Assembly (NCBI RefSeq): GCF_001482385.1
Contig: NZ_CP013611.1
Coordinates: forward strand, 1,364,001 to 1,428,000
DNA from: Pseudoalteromonas rubra
Lineage (GTDB): Bacteria; Pseudomonadota; Gammaproteobacteria; Enterobacterales; Alteromonadaceae
Length of the DNA: 64,000 nt
Reading direction: 5' to 3'
Under the pieces are notes generated by a model. It was not told the DNA's origin, did not search any database, and worked only from the letters and a program-made list of their open reading frames with translations. Both the position numbers and the translations under genes were made by a program. Positions 44,619 to 53,876 of this stretch are shown here, in pieces (position 1 is the stretch's first letter; every line of letters starts with the position of its first letter).

Positions 44619-45044
44619 CTAACGGCCCCAGCAACGATCGACAGCAAAGCTCCCTGTACTACCCCGGATATTGAGGTTATTAATGGTCAATGTAGTGCAC
44701 TCAGTGTCATCCTCTAACGGTCCACCAGAAGCTGACGCTCTGATAACAAAGGTATTTAAATCATTGCCTAGCTCAATTTCCAGCGAAAAGTAGTCATTTT
44801 CCGTAGTTGTTGGTAATCCGAGCGCAGCCAGAGAACTGGCATACTCCCGGTTATCGACAAAATATTGCTCTTGCTTATTGGCAGCATCCAGCAAGGTTGC
44901 CGCGGCCTCCGCTCTGGCCGCTCGCCTCACATATTCCGAGTAACTGGGATAAGCGATGCTTGCCAGGATCCCCAGGATCGCTATGGTGATCATCATCTCA
45001 ACCAAGGTGAACCCCATCACAGTGTTACTAGTTCTTTTCATCAT
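44619..45044 (-). CDS. pilE: type IV pilus minor pilin PilE
   Basis: 141-residue minor pilin. The leader ends in MG, then FTLVEMMITIAILGILASIAYPSYSEYV, with an alpha-helix and a C-terminal disulfide pair (DDTEC and DRCWGR). KQEQYFVDNREYASS is typical of PilE. Its start overlaps the pilY1 stop by 17 bp. It is the last gene of the pilV-W-X-Y1-E operon. Confidence 0.9.
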   Translation of the reverse strand: MMKRTSNTVMGFTLVEMMITIAILGILASIAYPSYSEYVRRAARAEAAATLLDAANKQEQYFVDNREYASSLAALGLPTTTENDYFSLEIELGNDLNTFVIRASASGGPLEDDTECTTLTINNLNIRGSTGSFAVDRCWGR

Positions 45045-48000
45045 GCTCTTCTTTTTTGTATATGTACAACAACCGCGTTTGCATTTTGATTTCTACTTCG
45101 TTCTCAGCTTTTACGCCCCCGGTAGAGCCATCTGCCTTCTCGTAAGGCGCTGCAGCAGGTGGTTCTTTTAATATCACTTGACCATCAACCACGTCTCCAC
45201 CAGAACCTCCATCAATAACAATAGGGCTGATCAGCTGCGCTTTAATCGTGGTGCTACCATCTTCATTGGTGTGTTCACTGTAATGAACTCTTGGTGTATC
45301 CGGCACTTCAGCGGTGGTTTGATAGCTGCGCTGATCTAACATCTGCATACCATAATTTAAGTGCAAGACGTACAGCCTACCCTTACCGGCAGTGATTGAA
45401 CACTCGTTCACCTCCACACTCGCCGGTGTAAAGGTCGTGTAATAGGCTACACCCGCAACAACTGTCGCAGCAGCCATCGACTTCTCTCCACTACCCAGCT
45501 TTAACTTCCAGCCTTTCGCCGCGCCAAGCTCGACCTCTTTTTCGACAAAGCGATCAAAGTCATTTAGGCGAGAATAAAATGGATCGTTTGTGACATTCAG
45601 TAGAGCTGACGAGCGAATAACTGCCGGTGCCGTCTCACTATCAAAAGAACGGGTTTTGGTGTTCTCATCCCGAACCATATACAGAAAATCCTGCACAGAC
45701 GTTGATGTAGGCTTAGCCCGGTTGCCACTGCCAATTAACAGGCCCTCGTAGGGAATATCCCGACGTATAGTGATGGTCTGCCCATTCACCGTTTTGGTTG
45801 ATACCTTAGAAAAATAGGTACGCGCTACCACGGGCGGATAGAAAAACCGCCTTTTGTTGTTATCCGTGCCGCCACTCAGGTTAGCCAGCTGGAAATGCGT
45901 CCAGGGATTCTCTCTGTCATTCGGGTTGGTACCTGGCAGGTCAAACCGCCACACACCGCCTCCAGTATCGGTGGCATAAATACGATCCACATACCCATCA
46001 TAGTCAGAATCAACCGTGCTCAGATCGGAGGCGATACTGTGTTTACCCTTAAAGCCATTCTCTGCTGTTAAACTCCAAAACGGCTTTCCGGTTTCAATGT
46101 CAACGATGTATATGCCACGACCTATATTGTCGTTTGAAAATAACGCATTATCTTTATTGGTGTCATAACCGGCACCGAATACCAAAACTGGCATATCAGG
46201 CTTGGCCTTAATAAAGGTGACCTGAGGCTTAGACCAGCTCTGTGCTAATTGCTCATAAGGTGCCACACCACCGCGAATAGGGCCGCCCCATAGCAGCTGG
46301 GGGCTATCCGGCGAGGTAATATCGAAACCGTAATACTCGTTGCCGCCACGGCGCAAACCCACAATCAGCCAAACGCGCTCTCCACTGCCAACCTTACCGT
46401 CATCATCTTTATCCCAAAAATAAACGGTAATGGGGCCATCGACGCCGTAGAGCTTAGTGTCATCCAGTCGATCCATTTGCGGTTTAAGGATATCCAATAA
46501 GGACCCGGGCACAAATGCCCAGCTTTCACTCACTGTGTCGCCATGGTCTTTAAACATGTGTAAAAAGCCAGCGTTGGTCCCCACAATCACACGAAGGTCG
46601 CCATTGCCATAATCTAGGGTTACTGGTCTGGAGTGCAACGGATCGCCGAAAATGGTTTCACGTCTATCCAACGTTGAATTGTTGTTATTTTCATCATTAA
46701 CATCAATCCCCCTGGCCCAGCTAATTACATTGGGTAATACATCCGCATTATCCACAGAAAACAAGGTGCTGAGTTTCGACAAATCCCCGCCCGCAGCGAT
46801 TAGTGCAGTGGAATAGTCAAACGACATTAGGGTGCCTTTGCCATAATCTGAGTAGATTTTGCGGCTTGTCTGTCTGGAGAGCTGATAATTAACACCGCCA
46901 ACACCAACCTTAGAGCCGTCTTTTGAGCCAGGCTGAGACCAGTATGTCGTCACATTGTCAGCGATGGTGCCTTCTTCATTGATAGCATGACCACTACTGC
47001 CCATGCCATGGATCACGGACCCCTTAACTTTGAGCTTTTTCAGATTGCCGCGCCAACGGGTATGGGTTTCCGGGTAAAACATCGTGTAATAGATAGAATC
47101 ACCACTGCGGCTTAGATCTGAGCTACTGGTCGACACGGACGGCGACGAAAAGCTATCGCTTTTCTCGCGGATATTGGTGATCGTGGCTTTCAGCGCCTCT
47201 GACAATTCAGAAGCGGTATTTGCATGCTTGTATTCCCCCCCACCATCCAGTGCGGTTTGCTCCAGTAAGGCTTTACCCGCATTCGACATCCCGGTGCCAA
47301 ACCCGATGGTATAGGTACGGGCAAAATCTTGTTCCTGGGGCGTGTCGGGATACAGGTCAACCTGAGTTTCAGGCGTGCCTCTCATCACCTTAGCCAGTGA
47401 GTTCAGGTAATTATTAGATACCCGGCTGGGTGCAGAGCCGAATGTAGACACATATTTATTATAGATATCTGTGTTACGTGCAGAGTCACTCGTGGGGTCC
47501 CCATCCGTCATTAAGATAATATTAGTGGAGGTATCACAGCGTTTAGGGGCTAGTGGGTCTGGCTTAAACGGCGAAATATACACCCCACCGCTTTCAATGC
47601 TAGTATCGCGGTCCCACTTATCCCGCCCATAATAGACATTCTTTCCGGTCAAATAAAGATATGCCTCCCAAAGGGTTTCGGACAGAGGCGTATTACCGCT
47701 TGCTGGCAGGTTAGCAATTTTGTTTTTTAAGGTTGTTTGATCAGCCCCCAACCCATTCAGCACATATCCACCAGAGCTTGAATAGAGCCGCATCAGGCCG
47801 ATATCAAAGTCAGGATTATCATCCACCAATGTGGTAATCGCATCCTGTGCAACCTTTAAACGGCTGTCACCACAATTGCTCTCTCTATACCAACCATTTA
47901 TCACCTTATAACACCGCTTACTCGTCTGCGAAGAGTCAAAGCAATTAATACTACGAAACCGGCCACTACGATACTCGTAGCATCGCTGGCCATCTTTAAC

Positions 48001-48153
48001 ATCCCACGCCATGCTGCCAGAGGTATCAAAAACCACCAGAACCCGGGATTTTTCTGAATTCGAAATATCGTGCTTTACAAATAGCTCTATGTCTTCGGCC
48101 TGTGTGCTGAATACCAGTAAACTACTCAGGGCCAGTATGATTCTGTACCACAT
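45028..48153 (-). CDS. pilY1: type IV pilus tip adhesin PilY1
   Basis: 1041-residue surface protein. A signal peptide ends near residue 19. The N-terminal von Willebrand A domain has MIDAS residues DTSGS (43-47). The C-terminal beta-propeller (about 520-1000) includes a calcium loop, YDTNKDNALF. PilY1 caps the pilus with the minor pilins and takes part in adhesion and surface sensing. It overlaps pilX by one base and pilE by 17. Confidence 0.93.
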   Translation of the reverse strand: MWYRIILALSSLLVFSTQAEDIELFVKHDISNSEKSRVLVVFDTSGSMAWDVKDGQRCYEYRSGRFRSINCFDSSQTSKRCYKVINGWYRESNCGDSRLKVAQDAITTLVDDNPDFDIGLMRLYSSSGGYVLNGLGADQTTLKNKIANLPASGNTPLSETLWEAYLYLTGKNVYYGRDKWDRDTSIESGGVYISPFKPDPLAPKRCDTSTNIILMTDGDPTSDSARNTDIYNKYVSTFGSAPSRVSNNYLNSLAKVMRGTPETQVDLYPDTPQEQDFARTYTIGFGTGMSNAGKALLEQTALDGGGEYKHANTASELSEALKATITNIREKSDSFSSPSVSTSSSDLSRSGDSIYYTMFYPETHTRWRGNLKKLKVKGSVIHGMGSSGHAINEEGTIADNVTTYWSQPGSKDGSKVGVGGVNYQLSRQTSRKIYSDYGKGTLMSFDYSTALIAAGGDLSKLSTLFSVDNADVLPNVISWARGIDVNDENNNNSTLDRRETIFGDPLHSRPVTLDYGNGDLRVIVGTNAGFLHMFKDHGDTVSESWAFVPGSLLDILKPQMDRLDDTKLYGVDGPITVYFWDKDDDGKVGSGERVWLIVGLRRGGNEYYGFDITSPDSPQLLWGGPIRGGVAPYEQLAQSWSKPQVTFIKAKPDMPVLVFGAGYDTNKDNALFSNDNIGRGIYIVDIETGKPFWSLTAENGFKGKHSIASDLSTVDSDYDGYVDRIYATDTGGGVWRFDLPGTNPNDRENPWTHFQLANLSGGTDNNKRRFFYPPVVARTYFSKVSTKTVNGQTITIRRDIPYEGLLIGSGNRAKPTSTSVQDFLYMVRDENTKTRSFDSETAPAVIRSSALLNVTNDPFYSRLNDFDRFVEKEVELGAAKGWKLKLGSGEKSMAAATVVAGVAYYTTFTPASVEVNECSITAGKGRLYVLHLNYGMQMLDQRSYQTTAEVPDTPRVHYSEHTNEDGSTTIKAQLISPIVIDGGSGGDVVDGQVILKEPPAAAPYEKADGSTGGVKAENEVEIKMQTRLLYIYKKEEHDEKN

Positions 48154-48647
48154 TATTGATTCCCCAGGTTACCAATGACTTCCTGCGCAACACCAATCAC
48201 CACAGTCACCTGATGCCGAGACTGGTCGCCATACTGGATACTGCTTTCCACTTCGGTGATGACACAGCTGAGCCCCTCGGTAAAATTAAAAACACGGGGA
48301 CATTCAAGTAATAACTGACCACTGTTAAGATTTGCCTGCATACTCTCAAGCTCAAGCTCTTCATCAATATGGATGGTCCTTCGCACCAACTCACCCTCAT
48401 CGTTTGTGAACTCACCATTGCGTGACTGAAATACACTTTCATTTACGCGCGCTTTCTCCTGAGAGATGATCCGCTGCACCTCCCCCATGAGTAATGCCTC
48501 CGCCGCTTCTCGCTCCTGCGCCGCGTTAGTCACTTTTATATCTATGGTGCTGCTGCTCATTAGTGTCACGGCAACGCTCATTACTGCCACGATCAGTACC
48601 ATAGAGACGATCAACACCATGCCGCGCTGTTTGTGTGCCATTACCAT
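48153..48647 (-). CDS. pilX: type IV pilus minor pilin PilX
   Basis: 164 residues. N-terminus HKQRGMVLIVSMVLIVAVMSVAVTLMSSS is the PilX type, with a Gly before a hydrophobic helix that starts with Met instead of Phe. Later parts are variable. It overlaps pilW by 7 bp. The start may be the first or third Met. Confidence 0.88.
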   Translation of the reverse strand: MVMAHKQRGMVLIVSMVLIVAVMSVAVTLMSSSTIDIKVTNAAQEREAAEALLMGEVQRIISQEKARVNESVFQSRNGEFTNDEGELVRRTIHIDEELELESMQANLNSGQLLLECPRVFNFTEGLSCVITEVESSIQYGDQSRHQVTVVIGVAQEVIGNLGNQ

Positions 48648-49618
48648 GTCGAGATCCCCATGTTGTAAAGCTGAATGGTGGTCGAAAACACCGTGCGCCG
48701 ATAGTTATCATTAAAGGTCAGAGTACGCCTGTCCGGGTCGTTACCAAGGGTATAAGTTTGATTCTTTAACTCCAGACCCGCATCGGCTTCCAGTACCCGA
48801 ACCAGTGCAATGATTTGCACCGTCAATATCCCTCCTGAGCGTTCCCAATCACCTGCTGTCATATCCTGCGTACTTCGATAAGTATCCACGCGACTGTCAC
48901 CATTTGTATCTAACCCAAACAGATAGCGAATATCTTCAACCCCTTCTATTACTGCCTCGGTCGTCATGCCACCACCCACAGTCAACCGCCTGCGCATTAA
49001 AATTGGGGTAGTAATGGTTTGGCTATTAATTCTGATTGGTTGCTCTTCGATGTAATAAGCATGGTGACTATAAGGCCACAGAGTCGAGTTATTAGTCGGC
49101 TGCCCGCCATAACTGCTTCCCGCCACAAAAGTCCCCTGCTCCTGCTGAGCGATAAAGTAGTAACGATTATTTTCTACGTCGTTATCGTCCGTGATCTGCC
49201 GCCCTTCAAGAAACTTAAGCTGTAATACTTCTGTGTTGTTTTTAGCACCTGAGATGCAACTCAAAGCGGCGCCACTGGTCTTTTCGGCGTAAATAGAACG
49301 GAAATTGGTTTGCACCGCATTCGGGAAGCTACCATTATTCAGACCACCAAAGCAGTCATTGCTTGGGTTTGCTGGGCTAACTGAGTTCCTGGCCGTCAGA
49401 CCTTTGTCGTAAAATGTGCCCCAAAACCCCACCTGCTCAAGATCGCGCCGCAGTAAAGTTAGTGTTAACCGCCCAACTTCCTGAAGCTCGCCGATGGCCA
49501 TAGTATCTCGGGTGGTGACTTTCATGCTAACGTACGCCGTAACAACACCGCCGAGCAACAGCGCGCCAATAAACATGGAGATCAGTAACTCGACTAAGGT
49601 GAAACCAGAGCGCATCAT
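48641..49618 (-). CDS. pilW: type IV pilus minor pilin PilW
   Basis: 325-residue large minor pilin. A very short leader MMRSG precedes FTLVELLISMFIGALLLGGV. The long C-terminal domain has several cysteines. It lies one base after pilV, coupled in translation. Confidence 0.9.
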   Translation of the reverse strand: MMRSGFTLVELLISMFIGALLLGGVVTAYVSMKVTTRDTMAIGELQEVGRLTLTLLRRDLEQVGFWGTFYDKGLTARNSVSPANPSNDCFGGLNNGSFPNAVQTNFRSIYAEKTSGAALSCISGAKNNTEVLQLKFLEGRQITDDNDVENNRYYFIAQQEQGTFVAGSSYGGQPTNNSTLWPYSHHAYYIEEQPIRINSQTITTPILMRRRLTVGGGMTTEAVIEGVEDIRYLFGLDTNGDSRVDTYRSTQDMTAGDWERSGGILTVQIIALVRVLEADAGLELKNQTYTLGNDPDRRTLTFNDNYRRTVFSTTIQLYNMGISTW

Positions 49619-49619
49619 T

Positions 49620-50186
49620 TCAATCCCTCACCAGAATATAGCTATTGATACTAACAACACGCCGATAATCGTTATTCTCACCACAATTGATGGCCTGATT
49701 CGTTGCATTCATTTCAAAAGCCTGGCGACCAGCCCATGCCACACTCACAGTCACATTAAATCCTCGGCCCTGAGTACCTGCAACCGAAGCCGTGGTAATG
49801 CACACTGTTGTGTCATCGAGCGAGCCGGTATTTTCTTTGGCCTGGATGGCCATGACCCATTGCTCCAGATCCATAGCCGCAATGTCTGCATTGCTACATA
49901 TATTACTAAAACAGCTGTTATTACCGTTCACTGTAGCTGTGCTGCTAAACACTTGTTGGTACTGATCATCAAGATTCAGGGTATCATTACTGCGGATCCG
50001 CTGCATGATATCGCCAGCCAGGGCGACTGCTGCTGCGCGTTGCATAGAATCGAAACTGGCTTGCTTGGCTTTTGCCTGAAGTGCCACTGCACCGAGCAGG
50101 CCAAAGCTCAGCACCATAAACGCGATGAGCGATTCTAAAAGGGTAAATCCACGATTGGTGTTAATACACACAGTGTTTGCCATCAT
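49620..50186 (-). CDS. pilV: type IV pilus minor pilin PilV
   Basis: 188-residue minor pilin: leader ending NRG, then FTLLESLIAFMVLSFGLLGAVALQ. It is the first gene of the minor-pilin operon. A 95 bp gap separates it from the upstream LytTR regulator, so the operon promoter should lie there, including a TATATT-like -10 and a CCGTTGAGC that only partly resembles AlgR sites. Confidence 0.9.
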   Translation of the reverse strand: MMANTVCINTNRGFTLLESLIAFMVLSFGLLGAVALQAKAKQASFDSMQRAAAVALAGDIMQRIRSNDTLNLDDQYQQVFSSTATVNGNNSCFSNICSNADIAAMDLEQWVMAIQAKENTGSLDDTTVCITTASVAGTQGRGFNVTVSVAWAGRQAFEMNATNQAINCGENNDYRRVVSINSYILVRD

Positions 50187-50281
50187 TTTTCAAAGTCAGT
50201 TTGCTCCACTACATAATATAATGAATCACTTCGTCATGAACCCGGTCGTGGGCTCAACGGTCAATCAGTCGGGTTTAATGG

Positions 50282-50956
50282 TCAGAACAGTGATTTGAAG
50301 TTAGCTGCAGCGCGGCGGCTCACAGTAATGGGCTCAGCAAAGCCATCCAGCCTGACCCTGTGGGCTCCTTCGACAGACTCCAGGCTACGTACAGCCTGTT
50401 TCTTTACCAGAGTGTTTCTGTGCACCTGCACAAAATGCCGCGGATAAGTGGCCATGAGCTTCTTCAATGGAATATCGATCAGCGCTTCACCATCCTTAAA
50501 ATAAATGTGTGTGTAGCGGTCGTCACTCCTGGCAACCAAAATATCAGATACGGCTACCCAACGAGTGTCATGACCAACCTGATATTGCAAACGCTGCATC
50601 TGTTCGCCGTATATATGCTCCAGTAAGGCGACCAAACGTTCTTTGTCTATGGGTTTAACCAGGTAACCTTCGGCCAGCAAATCAAATGCCTGCAAAGCGT
50701 GTTCTGCAAAGGCAGTCACAAACACAATCTTGCATTCAGGCATTTGCTGCCTCAGCACACCAGCAACCTCAAGCCCATCGATACCAGGCATCGCAATATC
50801 TAAAAACACCAATTCTGGTGCAGTGCGTTCGCATAGCTCAATTGCCTGTGTACCGTCAGCGGCTTCCGCCACGCAATTGAAATGATCAAACTCCGACATC
50901 AAGCGCCGTAATCGCCGTCTGGCGATCGGCTCATCATCCAAAATCAGATAATTCAT
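50282..50956 (-). CDS. LytTR response regulator (AlgR-like)
   Basis: 224 residues. The receiver domain has phospho-acceptor Asp53 (ELVFLDIAMPGIDGLEV). The LytTR DNA-binding domain is at about 120-224 (RYTHIYFKDGEALIDIPLKKL; FVQVHRNTLV). It overlaps the histidine kinase gene by 23 bp. In Pseudomonas aeruginosa AlgR directly activates the fimU-pilVWXY1Y2E operon. The same operon type lies directly downstream here, so this is probably its regulator (inference). Confidence 0.9.
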   Translation of the reverse strand: MNYLILDDEPIARRRLRRLMSEFDHFNCVAEAADGTQAIELCERTAPELVFLDIAMPGIDGLEVAGVLRQQMPECKIVFVTAFAEHALQAFDLLAEGYLVKPIDKERLVALLEHIYGEQMQRLQYQVGHDTRWVAVSDILVARSDDRYTHIYFKDGEALIDIPLKKLMATYPRHFVQVHRNTLVKKQAVRSLESVEGAHRVRLDGFAEPITVSRRAAANFKSLF

Positions 50957-51977
50957 AAGCTCCGGTGTCAGGTAAAAGGATGGTTGCTACGAATTTATCA
51001 TTATCTCGCGCAATCCTCAAACTAGCCCGGCGCTGATAATACAGAGAGAGTCGTTTATCTATGTTTTTAGTTGCAATCCCATTGCCGTTAGATTGATGTG
51101 TAGACAGAGACAAAGGATTGGTGACACATAATGAAATGGTATCGCCGGTCTGTTCAATTTGGATAGTAATAGTCCCACCCTGGACGCGTTTTTCTATACC
51201 ATGCAATACCGCATTTTCGACCAGTGGCTGAAGCGTTAATGTTGGGATCGGCACGGTCAGTAAAGCATCGTCAATTATCCATTGTGCCTGTAATCTTTGT
51301 TCAAAACGAAAGTGCTCCAGGTTCAGATAATCTTTTGTCAAAGCCACTTCATCCGCAATGGTGTGCCACTTTTTCTCGGCCAGCGACACGCGCATCAGAC
51401 GTGCCAACAACAATGCTGCCTGCTCCGCGTCTTGTGGATTCTCGTGTGTCAACTCGGCGAGGGTGTTGAGTGTGTTGTGCAAAAAGTGTGGCCGGATCCT
51501 GGCGTGTAATGCGTCGATTTCTGCTCGCGCGGCCAGTTCAAGTGCATTCACATTATCAATATAGATAGACATAAAATACAGCAGAATAACCACAACAAAG
51601 CAACAAATTGCGCTATGACTAAACACCGGCCCCCAGTCTACCGGGACGTGAGAAGTGAGAGGAGTAAACTGGATCCCAATACTCAAGCCTATACATACGC
51701 TAAGGAATACCACAAAGACAATGCTCAACTCAAGCACCCCATTGTGCTGCGGTTTAGACACGTTTAACACACTGATAAGGGAGATGATAGCCAAAGACAA
51801 TAACGCATTGCTGTGGGTAAATAAACTCACCAGACCCAGGGTAAGCCAGAAGTCATCATAATCAGCGAGTGTATAAATAAAAGAAAGGGACTGCGAGGCG
51901 ATCAGCATGGCCAATACACCTCGCTCAGACACCATGGCTTTTAACAGTCCCAGGCCTATTGCCTCTGACTTATCCAT
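50934..51977 (-). CDS. LytS-type sensor histidine kinase (AlgZ/FimS-like)
   Basis: 347 residues. About five or six transmembrane helices lie in residues 15-165. A His_kinase domain follows, with the phospho-histidine in IRPHFLHNTLNTLAEL and the N-box PLVENAVLHGIE, then a compact ATPase. No separate sensor domain is seen, so the membrane part is the likely sensor. It begins only 12 bp after ispH, which is unusual for a signalling gene and suggests read-through from the housekeeping operon. Confidence 0.88.
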   Translation of the reverse strand: MDKSEAIGLGLLKAMVSERGVLAMLIASQSLSFIYTLADYDDFWLTLGLVSLFTHSNALLSLAIISLISVLNVSKPQHNGVLELSIVFVVFLSVCIGLSIGIQFTPLTSHVPVDWGPVFSHSAICCFVVVILLYFMSIYIDNVNALELAARAEIDALHARIRPHFLHNTLNTLAELTHENPQDAEQAALLLARLMRVSLAEKKWHTIADEVALTKDYLNLEHFRFEQRLQAQWIIDDALLTVPIPTLTLQPLVENAVLHGIEKRVQGGTITIQIEQTGDTISLCVTNPLSLSTHQSNGNGIATKNIDKRLSLYYQRRASLRIARDNDKFVATILLPDTGAYELSDFG

Positions 51978-51989
51978 GGTGAGGAAGTA

Positions 51990-52919
51990 CTACCTAAGCT
52001 CAACAGGAACAGCGAATACCACGTTTTCTTCCTGACCTGGGTTTTCTACAACGGTTTCCCCACCCAATGCTTTAAGACGATCGATCACTTGCTGCACCAG
52101 CACTTCAGGCGCTGATGCGCCAGCAGTCACACCTACTTTACCAACCTCTTCAAACCAACTTGCTTCCAGACACTGGTCATCGTCAATCAAAAAGGCGCGA
52201 GTACCCATTTTGTCTGCAAGCTCTCGCAAGCGATTTGAATTGGAGCTGTTCTTTGCCCCGACAACAAGCAGCAAATCGACCTTGTTAGCCAAATCTCTGA
52301 CTGCATCCTGACGATTTTGCGTAGCATAGCAAATATCATCTTTACGGGGGCCGTGGATCTGAGGGAATTTCTCACGCAATGCTTCAATCACGTCAGAGGT
52401 ATCATCCACTGACAGTGTCGTCTGACTGCAGTAAAACAGGTTACTGGGATCTTTTACTTCAAGCGTTTCGACGTCTTCCGGTGTTTCAACCAGATAAATT
52501 CCGCCCGCCGAATTATTGTACTGACCCATAGTGCCTTCAACTTCCGGGTGGCCATGATGTCCGATAAGGATACACTCAGTGCCTTTGCGGCTCGCACGTG
52601 TCACTTCCATATGTACCTTGGTCACCAAAGGACACGTGGCATCAAACACTTTCAACTCACGACGCTTGGCTTCCTGACGCACTTGTTGTGACACGCCATG
52701 CGCACTAAAGATCACGATACTATCATCAGGCACCTGATCCAGCTCTTCGACAAATACCGCCCCACGAGCGCGCAATCCGTCAACCACATATTTGTTGTGT
52801 ACAACTTCATGACGAACATAAATCGGTTTTTCAAAGATATCGAGTGCGCGCTCAACGATACTAATAGCGCGATCAACCCCGGCGCAAAAGCCACGTGGAT
52901 TGGCGAGTAAGATCTCCAT
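51990..52919 (-). CDS. ispH: 4-hydroxy-3-methylbut-2-enyl diphosphate reductase IspH
   Basis: Last enzyme of the MEP isoprenoid pathway, an iron-sulfur protein of 309 residues. Cluster cysteines are Cys12 ([12 protein letters not shown]), one in [12 protein letters not shown] and one in [10 protein letters not shown]. The active-site EVEGTMGQ is intact. The start overlaps the fkpB stop (TAATG). Confidence 0.97.
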   Translation of the reverse strand: MEILLANPRGFCAGVDRAISIVERALDIFEKPIYVRHEVVHNKYVVDGLRARGAVFVEELDQVPDDSIVIFSAHGVSQQVRQEAKRRELKVFDATCPLVTKVHMEVTRASRKGTECILIGHHGHPEVEGTMGQYNNSAGGIYLVETPEDVETLEVKDPSNLFYCSQTTLSVDDTSDVIEALREKFPQIHGPRKDDICYATQNRQDAVRDLANKVDLLLVVGAKNSSNSNRLRELADKMGTRAFLIDDDQCLEASWFEEVGKVGVTAGASAPEVLVQQVIDRLKALGGETVVENPGQEENVVFAVPVELR

Positions 52920-53359
52920 TAGTTTTTCACCTCTAAAATATCGACTTCAAAGGTTACTTTTTGCCCGGCCAATGGGTGGTTGAAGTCAACGGTCACTGAA
53001 TCACCGGCGACTTCACGTACCAGGCCTGGAAGCTCAGTGCCATCAGGCTGAGTAAACGCGATAATACTGCCCACTTCAGCTGGTGTATCGGCGCCAAACT
53101 TACTGCGATCAACATAATAAATATTGTCCGGGTTTGGCATCCCAAAGGCATCTTGTGGCTCAAGTTCGAATGATTTGCTGTCACCCGCTTGCAGCCCTAA
53201 TAAACACTTTTCAAAGTTCTCAGTCAGGCTACCGTCGCCCATAAAGAGCTTTGCGGGCTTGTCGTGCACTTTCGTTGAGTCCGCTGCGGATCCGTCAGCC
53301 AGTTTTATCGAAAAATGAAATAAAACTTCAGATTGTGGGCCTATTAGCTGCTCACTCAT
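52919..53359 (-). CDS. fkpB: FKBP-type peptidyl-prolyl isomerase FkpB (SlpA)
   Basis: 146-residue SlpA-type isomerase with the chaperone-like insert-in-flap domain ([41 protein letters not shown]). It is always found between lspA and ispH in this group. It overlaps lspA by 4 bp (ATGA). Confidence 0.95.
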   Translation of the reverse strand: MSEQLIGPQSEVLFHFSIKLADGSAADSTKVHDKPAKLFMGDGSLTENFEKCLLGLQAGDSKSFELEPQDAFGMPNPDNIYYVDRSKFGADTPAEVGSIIAFTQPDGTELPGLVREVAGDSVTVDFNHPLAGQKVTFEVDILEVKN

Positions 53360-53862
53360 GCCTTTTTCTCCTGCGTATCCACGTTGTCACCAAAAATGGC
53401 GTCAAATAACAATAAACCAGCACCACCTACAATGGCCATGTCTGCGACATTAAATGCCGGGTAATGCCAGTCCTGATAGTAAAAGTGTAAGAAATCCACC
53501 ACATAGCCTAGTGTAACCCGATCATACAGGTTCCCTAAGGCACCAGACAGGACAAGCGCATACGCACTACACAACAACCAATTTTTAGCAGGTAACTTCT
53601 TCAACCAGTAAACTAGTAAGCCACTGATAGCAACGGCAATGGTACTCAAAAACCAACGTTGCCAACCGCCCGCTTCACTTAAAAAGCTAAACGCCGCGCC
53701 ATAGTTGTGCATATAGGTAAAATTAAAAAATGGCAGTAACTCAATAGACTCATAGAGCCGCATGTTTTCGACTACCAGTGCTTTCGTGCCGAAGTCTACT
53801 GCAAAAAGCAGTAGACTCAGCCACAACCACACCAGACCACTTCGCTCGGTCGATTTGGTCAT
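53356..53862 (-). CDS. lspA: lipoprotein signal peptidase LspA
   Basis: 168-residue inner-membrane aspartic protease that cuts diacylated prolipoproteins. It has four helices. The catalytic aspartates are in GALGNLYDR and FNVADMAIVGG. It lies 14 bp after ileS. Confidence 0.97.
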   Translation of the reverse strand: MTKSTERSGLVWLWLSLLLFAVDFGTKALVVENMRLYESIELLPFFNFTYMHNYGAAFSFLSEAGGWQRWFLSTIAVAISGLLVYWLKKLPAKNWLLCSAYALVLSGALGNLYDRVTLGYVVDFLHFYYQDWHYPAFNVADMAIVGGAGLLLFDAIFGDNVDTQEKKA

Positions 53863-53876
53863 GTAATACTCCTAGA

